Positions 1-5,048 of a stretch of 6,222 nucleotides of DNA are shown here, piece after piece. The notes beneath the pieces are model-generated. The model ran no database searches, was not told the DNA's origin, and saw only the letters and a list, made by a program, of their open reading frames with translations. Made by a program: the position numbers and the translations under genes. The DNA comes from Chloroflexota bacterium (GTDB lineage Bacteria > Chloroflexota > Dehalococcoidia > SM23-28-2 > RBG-16-64-32): NCBI GenBank assembly GCA_016190405.1, contig JACPQO010000010.1, forward strand, positions 1-6,222. Direction: 5' to 3'. How positions within the stretch are numbered: the stretch's first letter is position 1; each line of letters begins with the position of its first letter.

Positions 1-288
1 CAGCATGTCGGCGTGGCCCACTTCCACGGTTGGCTCCACGCCGAATTGGGTCGTGAGCTTCACGACGTGCGGTGGGTCGCTACCGTCTATCTGGTAGCAC
101 TTGAGGTGCGGCAGCTTCATGTACCCGGAAGTCTTCCCCTGGAACGTCTTGAGGGCCGGCGCGCACAGCAGTTTGGGCTGGCCCACCGGCACCTGTTCCT
201 CGATGCCGAACTGGGTCTGAAGATTCACGATCTTGTTCGGCGCCGGGCCCGTGATGTCGTAGCACTTCCAGTGGACCGGCGGCGGCGC
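1..288 (-). repeat. Paired-Cys repeats R3 and R4 (copy of the R1-R2 unit)
   Basis: R3 (about residues 405-458; C413, Q430-F-G, C446) carries 'YDITGPAPN' like R1. R4 (from about 459; C468, Q485-F-G) carries 'DGSDPPHVV' like R2. R4 is cut by the window edge before its second Cys, so more copies may follow. The alternation suggests duplication of a two-repeat unit of about 110-115 residues. Confidence 0.7.
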
Positions 289-1500
289 GTGCCCGATCTG
301 TCCGGGCGTCGGCAACAGCACCTGCTTCTGGGCCGCCACGCAGAGCAGCCGCGCCTGACCGACGGCCACGTTCTTCTCCACGCCGAACTGAGTGATCAGG
401 TTCACCACCTGGGGTGGGTCGTTTCCATTTTGAATCGCGTAGCACTTCAGGTGCGGGGCGTGCAGGTATCCCTGGTTGTTCTTGAGGGCCGGAGCGCAGA
501 GATCTACGGGCTCGCGCAGTTGCAACTCTTCCACGCCGAACTGCGTCTGAGCGACGACGGTGGCGTTTAGGGCTGGCCCCGTGATCTGGTAACACTTGTA
601 GTGCAGCTTGGGCAGGAACAGCGGCGGCAGCTTGATTATCTTCGTCCCGACCGCGTGGGCGTTAGCCAGGTTGTAGCCCAGCATGAACGAGCCGAGGCCG
701 CCGACGACGTTGTCTTCCTCGCTGGGGCCGCCGGGGTCGATCCTGATGTTGTCGCCCTCGGCGAAGCCCTCCGTGCTGGCCACCTCGAGCTCGGTCCCGC
801 CGGCGCCCGCCCCCTGCGCCACAGTGGTCTCGGCGTTGGCGACGACGAAGGCGGTTTCCTCGATCCCGTTCAGGGCGTAGCCCCGTCCGGGCGTGATCTC
901 CTGTAACGAGTTCAGCGCCGGCGGCACGTCTGGGTCGTAGCTCTGCCAGGGGCTCGGCGACAGCGATGGGTCGTACGCCCACACGGAGTTGAACTCGATG
1001 CCTGCCAGCGCCTCGGCCACGAGCAGCGCATAACCAGACGGATAGCCGACGAAGTTCCAACCCGGGGCCACCGCGATCTCGGTCTCCGGCGGCGGAGCGG
1101 ACCCCATCACGGCCAGAGTAGCTGCCTCCTGCATGTTCACCCAGAAGCCCATGGTGATGCCCATGGCGGTCAGGGTGTTGAGGAAGTCCGGCACGTCGGG
1201 GTCATAGCTGAGCCAAGGGCTGGCTTGAGCGCTGCCAGCCTGGCTGGAGTCATAGGCCCAGGCGCTGTTCAGCTTGTCGGCGATAGAGGCCAGCACGGTT
1301 GCCGGGTCTGGGTCGGCCGGAACGAGGGGCAAGGAGATGAGGTTCCAGCCCGGGGAGAGGGTAATGTCGGAGGTCTGCTGTTCTGCCGCGCCACGGCTGC
1401 CGGGCGGGCCGACGAGAAGGACCACCGCAAGTATGGTCAGCGCGCCGAAGATGGCGGGTGTGCCTAAAACGACTAACCTGCGCCGGGTTTCCCTAACCAT
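1..1500 (-). CDS. Large secreted repeat protein, C-terminus cut by window edge
   Basis: The frame is open for 500 codons from ATG at 1498-1500 to the left edge without a stop, so the C-terminus is missing. A ribosome site AGAAGGGGG (1506-1514) precedes the ATG by 5 nt. Residues 1-38 look like a signal peptide or membrane anchor: Arg-rich start, then a hydrophobic run at about 16-30. Residues 46-133 and 142-221 are two related repeats starting 'PGWNLISLP' and 'PGWNFVGYP', each with a 'WAYD...SPW.SYDPDVP' core. Residues 222-291 form a beta-type segment (GFAEGDNIRID... then GSFMLGYNLANAH). From 296 onward are at least four repeats of about 50-60 residues, each with KCY, QFG(V/I)E and LC motifs (C303/C335, C353/C387, C413/C446, C468 onward). 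The paired cysteines suggest a disulfide in each repeat. The Cys repeats resemble a secreted domain of unknown function (possibly DUF7450, from memory). A surface or extracellular role is inferred; no enzyme motif is visible. Confidence 0.88.
   Translation of the reverse strand, partial: MVRETRRRLVVLGTPAIFGALTILAVVLLVGPPGSRGAAEQQTSDITLSPGWNLISLPLVPADPDPATVLASIADKLNSAWAYDSSQAGSAQASPWLSYDPDVPDFLNTLTAMGITMGFWVNMQEAATLAVMGSAPPPETEIAVAPGWNFVGYPSGYALLVAEALAGIEFNSVWAYDPSLSPSPWQSYDPDVPPALNSLQEITPGRGYALNGIEETAFVVANAETTVAQGAGAGGTELEVASTEGFAEGDNIRIDPGGPSEEDNVVGGLGSFMLGYNLANAHAVGTKIIKLPPLFLPKLHYKCYQITGPALNATVVAQTQFGVEELQLREPVDLCAPALKNNQGYLHAPHLKCYAIQNGNDPPQVVNLITQFGVEKNVAVGQARLLCVAAQKQVLLPTPGQIGHAPPPVHWKCYDITGPAPNKIVNLQTQFGIEEQVPVGQPKLLCAPALKTFQGKTSGYMKLPHLKCYQIDGSDPPHVVKLTTQFGVEPTVEVGHADML
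298..837 (-). other. Beta-rich linker domain and first two paired-Cys repeats (R1, R2)
   Basis: Nucleotides 628-837 encode residues 222-291, a segment with 'GFAEGDNIRIDPGG..EEDNVVGGLGS' and 'NAHAVGTKI', a pattern that recurs in bacterial secreted proteins. R1 is roughly residues 296-345 (C303, Q320-F-G, C335) and R2 roughly 346-395 (C353, Q371-F-G, C387). R1 has 'YQITGPALN' after its first Cys, whereas R2 has 'NGNDPPQVV'. This difference returns in R3 and R4. The boundaries are judged by eye. Confidence 0.6.
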
Positions 1501-1505
1501 GGCAT

Positions 1506-1514
1506 CCCCCTTCT
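1506..1514 (-). promoter_or_regulatory. Ribosome binding site of the large repeat protein
   Basis: Minus strand reads AGAAGGGGG followed by ATGCC and then the ATG at 1500. The out-of-frame ATG at 1503-1505 lies inside this spacer. The purine run fixes the start at 1500 because that frame continues into a signal peptide. Confidence 0.6.
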
Positions 1515-1573
1515 AGTGGGGCCCAAACTAGTAGGGGCGAGAAGGGCCACGGCCGCCAGGCCCGCTCAACTCG

Positions 1574-1581
1574 CCACGTGG
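1574..1581. promoter_or_regulatory. Palindrome CCACGTGG just past the predicted start site
   Basis: An 8-bp perfect palindrome lies about 4-12 nt downstream of the predicted transcription start of the large gene, a position where a bound protein would block initiation. This is a possible operator only; no second copy was noticed in the window. Confidence 0.25.
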
Positions 1582-1591
1582 AGTGTCACCT

Positions 1592-1619
1592 ACTATACGC
1601 TGCTTTGGGAAAGTGTCAA
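1592..1619 (-). promoter_or_regulatory. Sigma-70-type promoter for the large repeat protein
   Basis: On the minus strand TTGACA (1614-1619, perfect -35) is followed after 16 bp by TATAGT (1592-1597, 5 of 6 to TATAAT). It stands in the 180-bp gap between the cupredoxin stop and the repeat-protein start. Predicted initiation is near 1585, giving an 85-nt leader. In DNA this GC-rich, such a match in an intergenic gap is unlikely to be accidental. The large gene therefore probably has its own transcript. Confidence 0.75.
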
Positions 1620-1680
1620 GGCCTGTCAGGGTGCTCTTCGGGGAAGCTTACAAAGACTGTTTGTCTCGGCACGCGGGGCG

Positions 1681-2238
1681 CTAGACGCCGGCGCGGTAGC
1701 GCTGGAACAGGACGGCACTGCCGCCCAGAACCACGACGCCGCCGCCGACGGCGGCCAGGACGAACCACCAGAGGGATGTCCCGCCTCCGTCCTCGCTGGC
1801 GGCGGTGGTGCCCGGGGCGGCGGCGGTCGCCGTCGTCGGCGGCAGGACGACGATGGCGGCGCGCATAGCCACCGGGTGAAAGGTACAGAGGTAGAGATAG
1901 GTGCCGGGAGTCGTGAACGTGACGGTGAACGTCTGGCCGGGGTTCAAGGCGCCCGAATCGAAAAGGGGCGCGGCGGTCGGCGAATCGCAGGAGCCGCCGC
2001 AGTGAGTCACAGTGTGCCCTTCGCTGCCCGTCGTGTAGTCCCAGCGGACGGTGTCGCCGGCCTGGACGGTGGTCTGGCAGGCGCCGGGCGGGAAGGAGGA
2101 GTCGCAGAAGAAGAAGTCGCCCACCGTGACCGTTGCCTCCTGTGCGCCTCCAGGCCGGGTATCAGCGGCGAGGGCGAAGAGGAGGAGGGCCAGGGCGGCG
2201 ACGACGAGGGCGGTGGCTAGGGTGAGGGCTCGGCGCAT
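1681..2238 (-). CDS. Membrane-anchored type 1 copper (plastocyanin-like) cupredoxin
   Basis: A 185-residue protein with an N-terminal signal peptide (hydrophobic 4-25), a cupredoxin domain at about 34-133 and a C-terminal helix at about 156-178 followed by QRYR. The copper site is complete: H75 in 'GHTVT', then C118, H121 and M125 in 'YLCTFHPVAM', the Cys-x2-His-x3-Met spacing of blue copper proteins. Four other cysteines (C45, C54, C80, C84) could form disulfides in the extracytoplasmic domain. A Thr/Ala-rich stalk (134-150) links domain to anchor. The likely role is electron transfer or copper binding at the outer face of the membrane; its partner is unknown. Start is ATG at 2236-2238. No clear Shine-Dalgarno precedes it, because a hairpin ends 10 nt upstream. 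It lies 53 bp after the CHRD-like gene. Confidence 0.9.
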   Translation of the reverse strand: MRRALTLATALVVAALALLLFALAADTRPGGAQEATVTVGDFFFCDSSFPPGACQTTVQAGDTVRWDYTTGSEGHTVTHCGGSCDSPTAAPLFDSGALNPGQTFTVTFTTPGTYLYLCTFHPVAMRAAIVVLPPTTATAAAPGTTAASEDGGGTSLWWFVLAAVGGGVVVLGGSAVLFQRYRAGV

Positions 2239-2248
2239 GGGTCAGGTG

Positions 2249-2285
2249 CGCGGGAGGGGACGGTCTCGATCCGGCCCCTCCCGCG
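2249..2285 (-). terminator. Strong intergenic hairpin between CHRD-like and cupredoxin genes
   Basis: Perfect 11-bp inverted repeat: CGCGGGAGGGG at 2249-2259 and CCCCTCCCGCG at 2275-2285. An inner CGG/CCG pairing leaves a 7-nt loop. It begins 6 nt after the TAG of the CHRD-like gene and ends 10 nt before the cupredoxin ATG. No U-run follows, so it is not a standard intrinsic terminator. It may attenuate transcription, stabilise the upstream mRNA 3' end, or limit ribosome access to the cupredoxin start. Confidence 0.6.
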
Positions 2286-2291
2286 ACCATA

Positions 2292-2915
2292 CTAACGGGC
2301 CTGACGGTACCGCAGGGCCAGGATGCCGCCGCCGAGCACGGCGAGGCCGCCGGCGGCGATGAGGAGGTAGTGCCAGCTGGCCGTGCCGTCGCCGGATGAG
2401 GGGCGCCCGCCGGTCTTGACGGCGCTGGCGGGGGTTGCCGTGGGGCTGGCGGTGCCGGTGGCGGTGGGAGTGGGTGTAGCCTGGGCCGCCACCGGTATGA
2501 CGCCGCAGGAAACGTAGACTCCCAGCTCGGCCGAGGATGTTCCCTTGTGGACGTTGACGGAGAAGCCGCCGGTTTGGAGAGAGGCCAGGGTGGCGTTGAT
2601 CAACGTCGTGGACTGGCCGTCGACGACGTTGCTGAGGGCGTAGGCGACGGCGCCGACCCCTGGGCAGGTCCCCTCGTGGACGTGGGCCGGCTGCTCGACG
2701 CCGGCGCCACCGGACTGGATGTTCACGACGACCTGGGTCTGGTTGCCCTGGGCCGTGAGGGTCGCCGTGCCGGTCTGAGATGCGTCCCTGCCGGCGCCCA
2801 TGGTGACGGTAACGGACTGCGTCTGCGCGGACGCAGAGGAACCGTCGCCGGCAACGATGACGACAGCGACGGCAACGGCGGCCGCCAGGGCCAGAACGGG
2901 TAAAACGATGCGCAA
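2292..2915 (-). CDS. Membrane-anchored CHRD / Cu,Zn-SOD-like secreted protein
   Basis: A 207-residue protein: signal peptide (hydrophobic 4-22, likely cleaved near 'SASA' 27-30), a beta domain at about 32-142, a Thr/Pro-rich stalk (145-164) and a C-terminal helix (182-202) ending RYRQAR. The beta domain has 'PAHVHEGTCPGVGAVAYAL' with H78, H80 and C84, then 'NVHKG' (H123) and 'YVSCG' (C137). This His-x-His pattern and the C84-C137 pair resemble CHRD domains and Cu,Zn superoxide dismutase folds. A full SOD metal site is not evident, so I do not claim dismutase activity. Start is TTG at 2913-2915, supported by a near-perfect AAAGGAGGT 5 nt upstream. The segment 'VKTGGRP' before the helix recalls a degenerate sorting-type anchor. 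Architecture matches the downstream cupredoxin, suggesting joint placement on the cell surface. Confidence 0.75.
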   Translation of the reverse strand: MRIVLPVLALAAAVAVAVVIVAGDGSSASAQTQSVTVTMGAGRDASQTGTATLTAQGNQTQVVVNIQSGGAGVEQPAHVHEGTCPGVGAVAYALSNVVDGQSTTLINATLASLQTGGFSVNVHKGTSSAELGVYVSCGVIPVAAQATPTPTATGTASPTATPASAVKTGGRPSSGDGTASWHYLLIAAGGLAVLGGGILALRYRQAR

Positions 2916-2919
2916 AGGG

Positions 2920-2928
2920 ACCTCCTTT
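2920..2928 (-). promoter_or_regulatory. Strong ribosome binding site deciding a TTG start
   Basis: Minus strand AAAGGAGGT (2920-2928) lies 4 nt before TTG (2913-2915). It is the best Shine-Dalgarno in the window. The reading frame from this TTG encodes a signal peptide at once, so TTG is the preferred start. Confidence 0.75.
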
Positions 2929-3028
2929 AGGACTAGAGATAGACCGTTCCTGACCAGGGAATACGTCCCGGGGAAGGGTATGGATTCGTCGCCGCGGGCG
3001 GAGGGCAGTTGGGCGATGCAGGGGGCGC

Positions 3029-3048
3029 GGGCAGGCTGAAGCCTGCCC
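3029..3048. repeat. 8-bp hairpin downstream of the cupin gene
   Basis: GGGCAGGC (3029-3036), loop TGAA, GCCTGCCC (3041-3048) form a perfect stem 19 nt beyond the cupin stop. There is no U-run on either strand. It could be a factor-assisted terminator, or a copy of a dispersed intergenic palindrome; sequences of this 'GCAGGCTGAAGCCTGC' kind recur in some high-GC genomes (recalled, not searched). The surrounding gap 2916-3067 shows no other convincing element and no clear promoter. Confidence 0.45.
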
Positions 3049-3067
3049 TTCGGCGGGCTGTGGTGGG

Positions 3068-3391
3068 CTAGCGGTACTCTTGGCGGGGCGGCGAGAAGAC
3101 GTCGATGACCAGGCAGCGTTCCAGGGCGGTCACCTGGTGGGGGGCGCCGCCGGGCACCAGCCAGCAGTCGCCGGGCGACAGGTCCCGGCTCTCGTCACCA
3201 ACCTCGAACCGCATGCGGCCGGAGATGAGGTATCCGGTCTGTTCATGAGGATGCGTGTGCGTGGGGACGACAGCGCCCGCATCCAACGCGACCTCGATGA
3301 GCATCATGCGGTCGCCGGCGGTGAGCGTACGGCGGACGACGCCGGGAAACATCTCGACGGGTTGGGCGGAGCCGTGGTCGATCAAGGGCAT
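3068..3391 (-). CDS. Small single-domain cupin protein
   Basis: A 107-residue protein from ATG at 3389-3391, chosen because GGGAGGA (3399-3405) lies 7 nt upstream. A longer TTG start at 3430 would fall inside a heptamer repeat and is unlikely. Cupin motif 1 is visible as 'THTHPHEQTGYLISGRMRF' (metal-binding His cluster and Glu), and motif 2 as 'PGDCWLVPGGAPHQV'. The fold binds a metal in many family members. The protein is cytoplasmic (no signal peptide). Function is not predictable from the fold: small cupins include isomerases, dioxygenases and ligand-binding proteins. It stands alone, between a repeat-filled spacer upstream and a hairpin downstream. Confidence 0.85.
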   Translation of the reverse strand: MPLIDHGSAQPVEMFPGVVRRTLTAGDRMMLIEVALDAGAVVPTHTHPHEQTGYLISGRMRFEVGDESRDLSPGDCWLVPGGAPHQVTALERCLVIDVFSPPRQEYR

Positions 3392-3416
3392 GGGGTGATC
3401 CTCCCTTCGGTCGGAT

Positions 3417-3444
3417 GGGTCAGGGGTCAAGGGTCAAGGGTCAG
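3417..3444. repeat. Four tandem heptamers GGGTCAR
   Basis: Units GGGTCAG (3417-3423), GGGTCAA (3424-3430), GGGTCAA (3431-3437) and GGGTCAG (3438-3444) are uninterrupted. They sit in the spacer upstream of the cupin ATG, on the 5' side of its mRNA. On the minus strand they read TTGACCC, which mimics a -35 box, but no suitable -10 follows. Confidence 0.85.
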
Positions 3445-3453
3445 GGTGACTGG

Positions 3454-3486
3454 CCACAGATTAACACAGGAGGAACACGGACATGA
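3454..3486. repeat. Degenerate CACAGATTAACACAG-type intergenic repeat
   Basis: The stretch contains CCACAGATTAACACAG followed by GAGGAACACGGACATGA, a run of related 'ACACGGA/ACACAGA' units. It is AT-richer than its surroundings. From memory, very similar sequences occur as dispersed intergenic repeats in many unrelated bacterial genomes. It lies between the methyltransferase stop and the heptamer array. With that array it fills most of the gap 3392-3495. Confidence 0.6.
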
Positions 3487-3495
3487 GGCTGCCGC

Positions 3496-4305
3496 TCAAG
3501 GGCTGACGGCCACGAAGAGGGAGCGGCGAAGCAGGCCCTGTTCGATGGCGCGGATGGCAGCGCGGCCGTCCCTGATCCTCTGGTCGACGCTCTCGGCGCC
3601 CTCGGCCTGCCGCAGCTCGTCGGCGTGACGCAGGCGGGCCTCCAGCCAGGCGCGGGAGATGCGCAGGAACTCGCCGGTAAAGTCGATCTCATCGATGTCG
3701 AGGAAGCCGGCGGTGCGGAGAAGGTCAGTCTGCTGGCGGCGCCAGGAGGCTAGGCCGGGCGAGCGGGCTCGGACGGCGCGACGGTAGTCCGCCGTCGAGA
3801 GGCCGGGCGGGATGTGTATGGTGTAGAAGGCCAGCCGCCCCTGCGGGCGGAGCACCCGCCGGCACGCTCTCAGCACGGAGAGCTTGGCGCGGATTCATCA
3901 GAGGGCGTCGGTGTGGACGGCGGCGTCGAAGGTCGCCGCCTGGAAGGGGAGGTGGGCGCCGCTGGCAACAAGGAAGGCGCAGCGGCCGGCGAGACCCTGT
4001 CGCCGGGCGCGGGCGAGGGCGCGGCGCAAGCCCGCCTCCGGCACGTCGCTGAGGACGGCCTGGCAGCCGGTCTTCTCGGCCAGGTAGAGGGACGGCCAGC
4101 CCAGGCCGGCGCCGATGTCCAGCAGGCGGACGCCGGGCCGGAGGTCCAGCCGGTCGGCCAGGAGGTCGGCCTGGGCGACGGTGGTGTAGCCGTTGACATA
4201 AGTGTCGGCCCCGAAGACCTCGCGCTGGACGGTTGCATAAACGTCGGTCGTGGTCCTGGCGTAGCTCTCTGCGAAGCGGTCGATTGTCCGGCGCCGGGAA
4301 CTCAT
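3496..4305 (-). CDS. Class I SAM-dependent methyltransferase with two adjacent in-frame UGA codons
   Basis: One frame runs from ATG (4303-4305) to TGA (3496-3498), 269 residues if the two UGA codons at 3895-3900 are read. The first part (1-135) has motif I 'VRLLDIGAGLGWPSLYLA' (59-76), acidic D87 after strand 2, and 'LPFQAATFDAAVHTDAL' (motif IV region). The UGA pair is residues 136-137. The second part continues in the same frame with 'IRAKLSVLRACRRVLRPQG' and 'RLAFYTIHIPPG', the usual post-IV helix and strand 5, then a C-terminal domain ending 'GLLRRSLFVAVSP'. No frameshift is involved. As I recall, relatives read 'DVLCCL' here, so UGA-UGA would replace Cys-Cys. A SECIS-like hairpin follows. 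Read as selenocysteine the gene is whole; otherwise it is a nonsense-broken gene giving a 135-residue fragment. Its start overlaps the purE stop as ATGA, so translation is coupled. Substrate unknown. Confidence 0.75.
3866..3900 (-). promoter_or_regulatory. Candidate selenocysteine recoding site (UGA-UGA plus SECIS-like hairpin)
   Basis: UGAUGA (3895-3900) is followed by an 11-nt spacer and then GCUCUC (3878-3883), hexaloop CGUGCU (3872-3877), GAGAGC (3866-3871): a perfect 6-bp stem. The loop has G at its second position followed by U. Known bacterial SECIS elements are short coding-region hairpins beginning about 11 nt after the UGA (E. coli fdhF) with an essential G in the first loop positions and GU contacts to SelB. 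A lower CGCC/GGCG helix (3886-3889 with 3857-3860) could extend it across an internal loop. A 6-bp stem can arise by chance at this GC content, so this is a candidate. Confidence 0.5.
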
Positions 4306-4796
4306 GCTTTGCCCTGCTCCTGGCGGTAGGCCTCCAGGGCTGTGCGTACGGGTTTGTGCTTGAGGGCGAGGATGGCGGCGGCGAAGAGGGCAGCGTTCGT
4401 GGCCCCGTTGACGGCCATGCAGGCCACGGGCACGCCCGGCGGCATCTGGGCGATGGCGAGGAGGGCGTCCAGGCCGGACATGCCCGGCTTCCCAACGGGG
4501 ACGCCGATGATGGGGAGGGCGGTCCAGGCGGCGACGGCGCCGGGCAGGTGGGCGGCCATGCCGGCGGCGGCGATGATGACCTCGAAGCCGCGCCCGGCGG
4601 CGGCGGCGGCGAATTCGCGCACCTTGTCCGGGTTGCGATGCGCCGACATGACGTGCAGATCGTGGTCGATGCCCAGCTCGGTCAGGGTCAGGAGGCAGGG
4701 CTCCATGACCTCGCGGTCGGACTGGGAGCCCAGGAGCACGGCTACACGGGGGCGGTTCCAGAGGGTGCGGGTTGAGGGTCGCGGGTTGTGGATCAT
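4302..4796 (-). CDS. purE: PurE, N5-carboxyaminoimidazole ribonucleotide mutase
   Basis: A 164-residue class I PurE, converting N5-CAIR to CAIR in de novo purine synthesis in the cytoplasm. Diagnostic motifs are 'LLGSQSD' (21-27), 'MSAHRNP' (50-56, with catalytic H53), and 'AAGMAAHLPGAVAAWTALP' followed by 'IIGVPVGKPGMSGLDALL' (77-112), plus the C-terminal 'VACMAVNGATNAALFAAAIL'. Length is close to the family norm of 160-170. The first 15 or so residues are unconserved and coded by a repetitive stretch (4761-4787), so the N-terminus may be ragged. ATG at 4794-4796 lies 3 bp after the hicA-like stop without a clear Shine-Dalgarno, which suggests translational coupling. The TGA stop overlaps the methyltransferase ATG. 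No purK was seen in the window. Confidence 0.95.
   Translation of the reverse strand: MIHNPRPSTRTLWNRPRVAVLLGSQSDREVMEPCLLTLTELGIDHDLHVMSAHRNPDKVREFAAAAAGRGFEVIIAAAGMAAHLPGAVAAWTALPIIGVPVGKPGMSGLDALLAIAQMPPGVPVACMAVNGATNAALFAAAILALKHKPVRTALEAYRQEQGKA
4761..4787. repeat. Imperfect tandem repeat within the 5' end of purE
   Basis: GAGGGTGCGGGTT (4761-4773) is followed directly by GAGGGTCGCGGGTT (4774-4787), two copies differing by a one-base insertion. They encode part of the unconserved N-terminal 'NPRPSTRTLW' of PurE. The G/T-rich composition resembles the GGGTCAR heptamers near 3430. Confidence 0.6.
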
Positions 4797-4799
4797 AGG

Positions 4800-5048
4800 T
4801 TAGTCAGAATAGAAGTAGGGACGCAAGAGTTCTTGCGGAACATATCTCGATGCCTGTTTGAATATGGCGTGGACTGTACCCACGTCAAGCTCTTCGTGGA
4901 CAGGAATCGTCATGGTCTCCTTGGCTCCCGAGGGGGCAATACGGCGGAGCTTGGCATGACTGCCTCGCTGTGAGATGACCTGAAAGTCGAAATGATCGAG
5001 AATTGCGATGATCCGTTGGCCAGAGAGTCTTCGGAGCTTAGGCGACAC
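4800..5048 (-). CDS. hicA: HicA-like toxin (mRNA interferase fold)
   Basis: An 82-residue protein matching the HicA/YcfA family: 'SGQRIIAILDHFDFQVISQRGSHAKLRR', then 'TMTIPVHEELDVGTVHAIFKQAS'. The catalytic His of the family is in the 'GSH' motif (H31), and the 'P.H.EL..GT...I' strand-helix segment is intact. Family members form a double-stranded RNA-binding-like fold and cleave mRNA; a HicB partner neutralises them. Start is GTG at 5046-5048, overlapping the end of the antitoxin gene by 11 bp, which implies coupled translation. No better ATG is available that keeps the N-terminal helix. The C-terminal tail 'RYVPQELLRPYFYSD' extends about 15 residues past the core. Whether it is an active toxin cannot be told from sequence. 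Confidence 0.85.
   Translation of the reverse strand: MSPKLRRLSGQRIIAILDHFDFQVISQRGSHAKLRRIAPSGAKETMTIPVHEELDVGTVHAIFKQASRYVPQELLRPYFYSD

Noticed and set aside
80..595. Minus-strand frame within the repeat protein
   Set aside because: It is in a different frame from the uninterrupted 500-codon frame starting at 1500 and has a low-complexity Arg/Ala/Gly composition.
13..906. Long plus-strand open frames near the left edge
   Set aside because: They lie antisense to the large repeat protein, which has a start site, signal peptide, promoter and clear protein repeats. Their Arg/His/Leu-rich composition is typical of antisense shadow frames.
1513..1531. Imperfect inverted repeat CTAGT...ACTAG in the leader of the large gene
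   Set aside because: Only a 5-bp stem with internal mismatches; not convincing as a riboswitch or attenuator.
1636..1668. Small hairpins (ACAAA/TTTGT and CTTC/GAAG) after the cupredoxin gene
   Set aside because: Stems of 4-5 bp without a U-run do not support a terminator call.
3895..3900. UGA read as Trp or Gly under a changed genetic code
   Set aside because: purE ends in TGA exactly where the methyltransferase starts, the methyltransferase itself ends in TGA, and the GC-rich genome does not fit the lineages known for such codes.
3725..4495. 256-codon minus-strand frame crossing purE and the methyltransferase
   Set aside because: Pro/Arg/Ala-rich shadow frame. It overlaps two genes with clear motifs in another frame.
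4788..4973. Plus-strand 61-codon frame over hicA
   Set aside because: Antisense to a recognisable HicA-family protein; no ribosome site or family match of its own.
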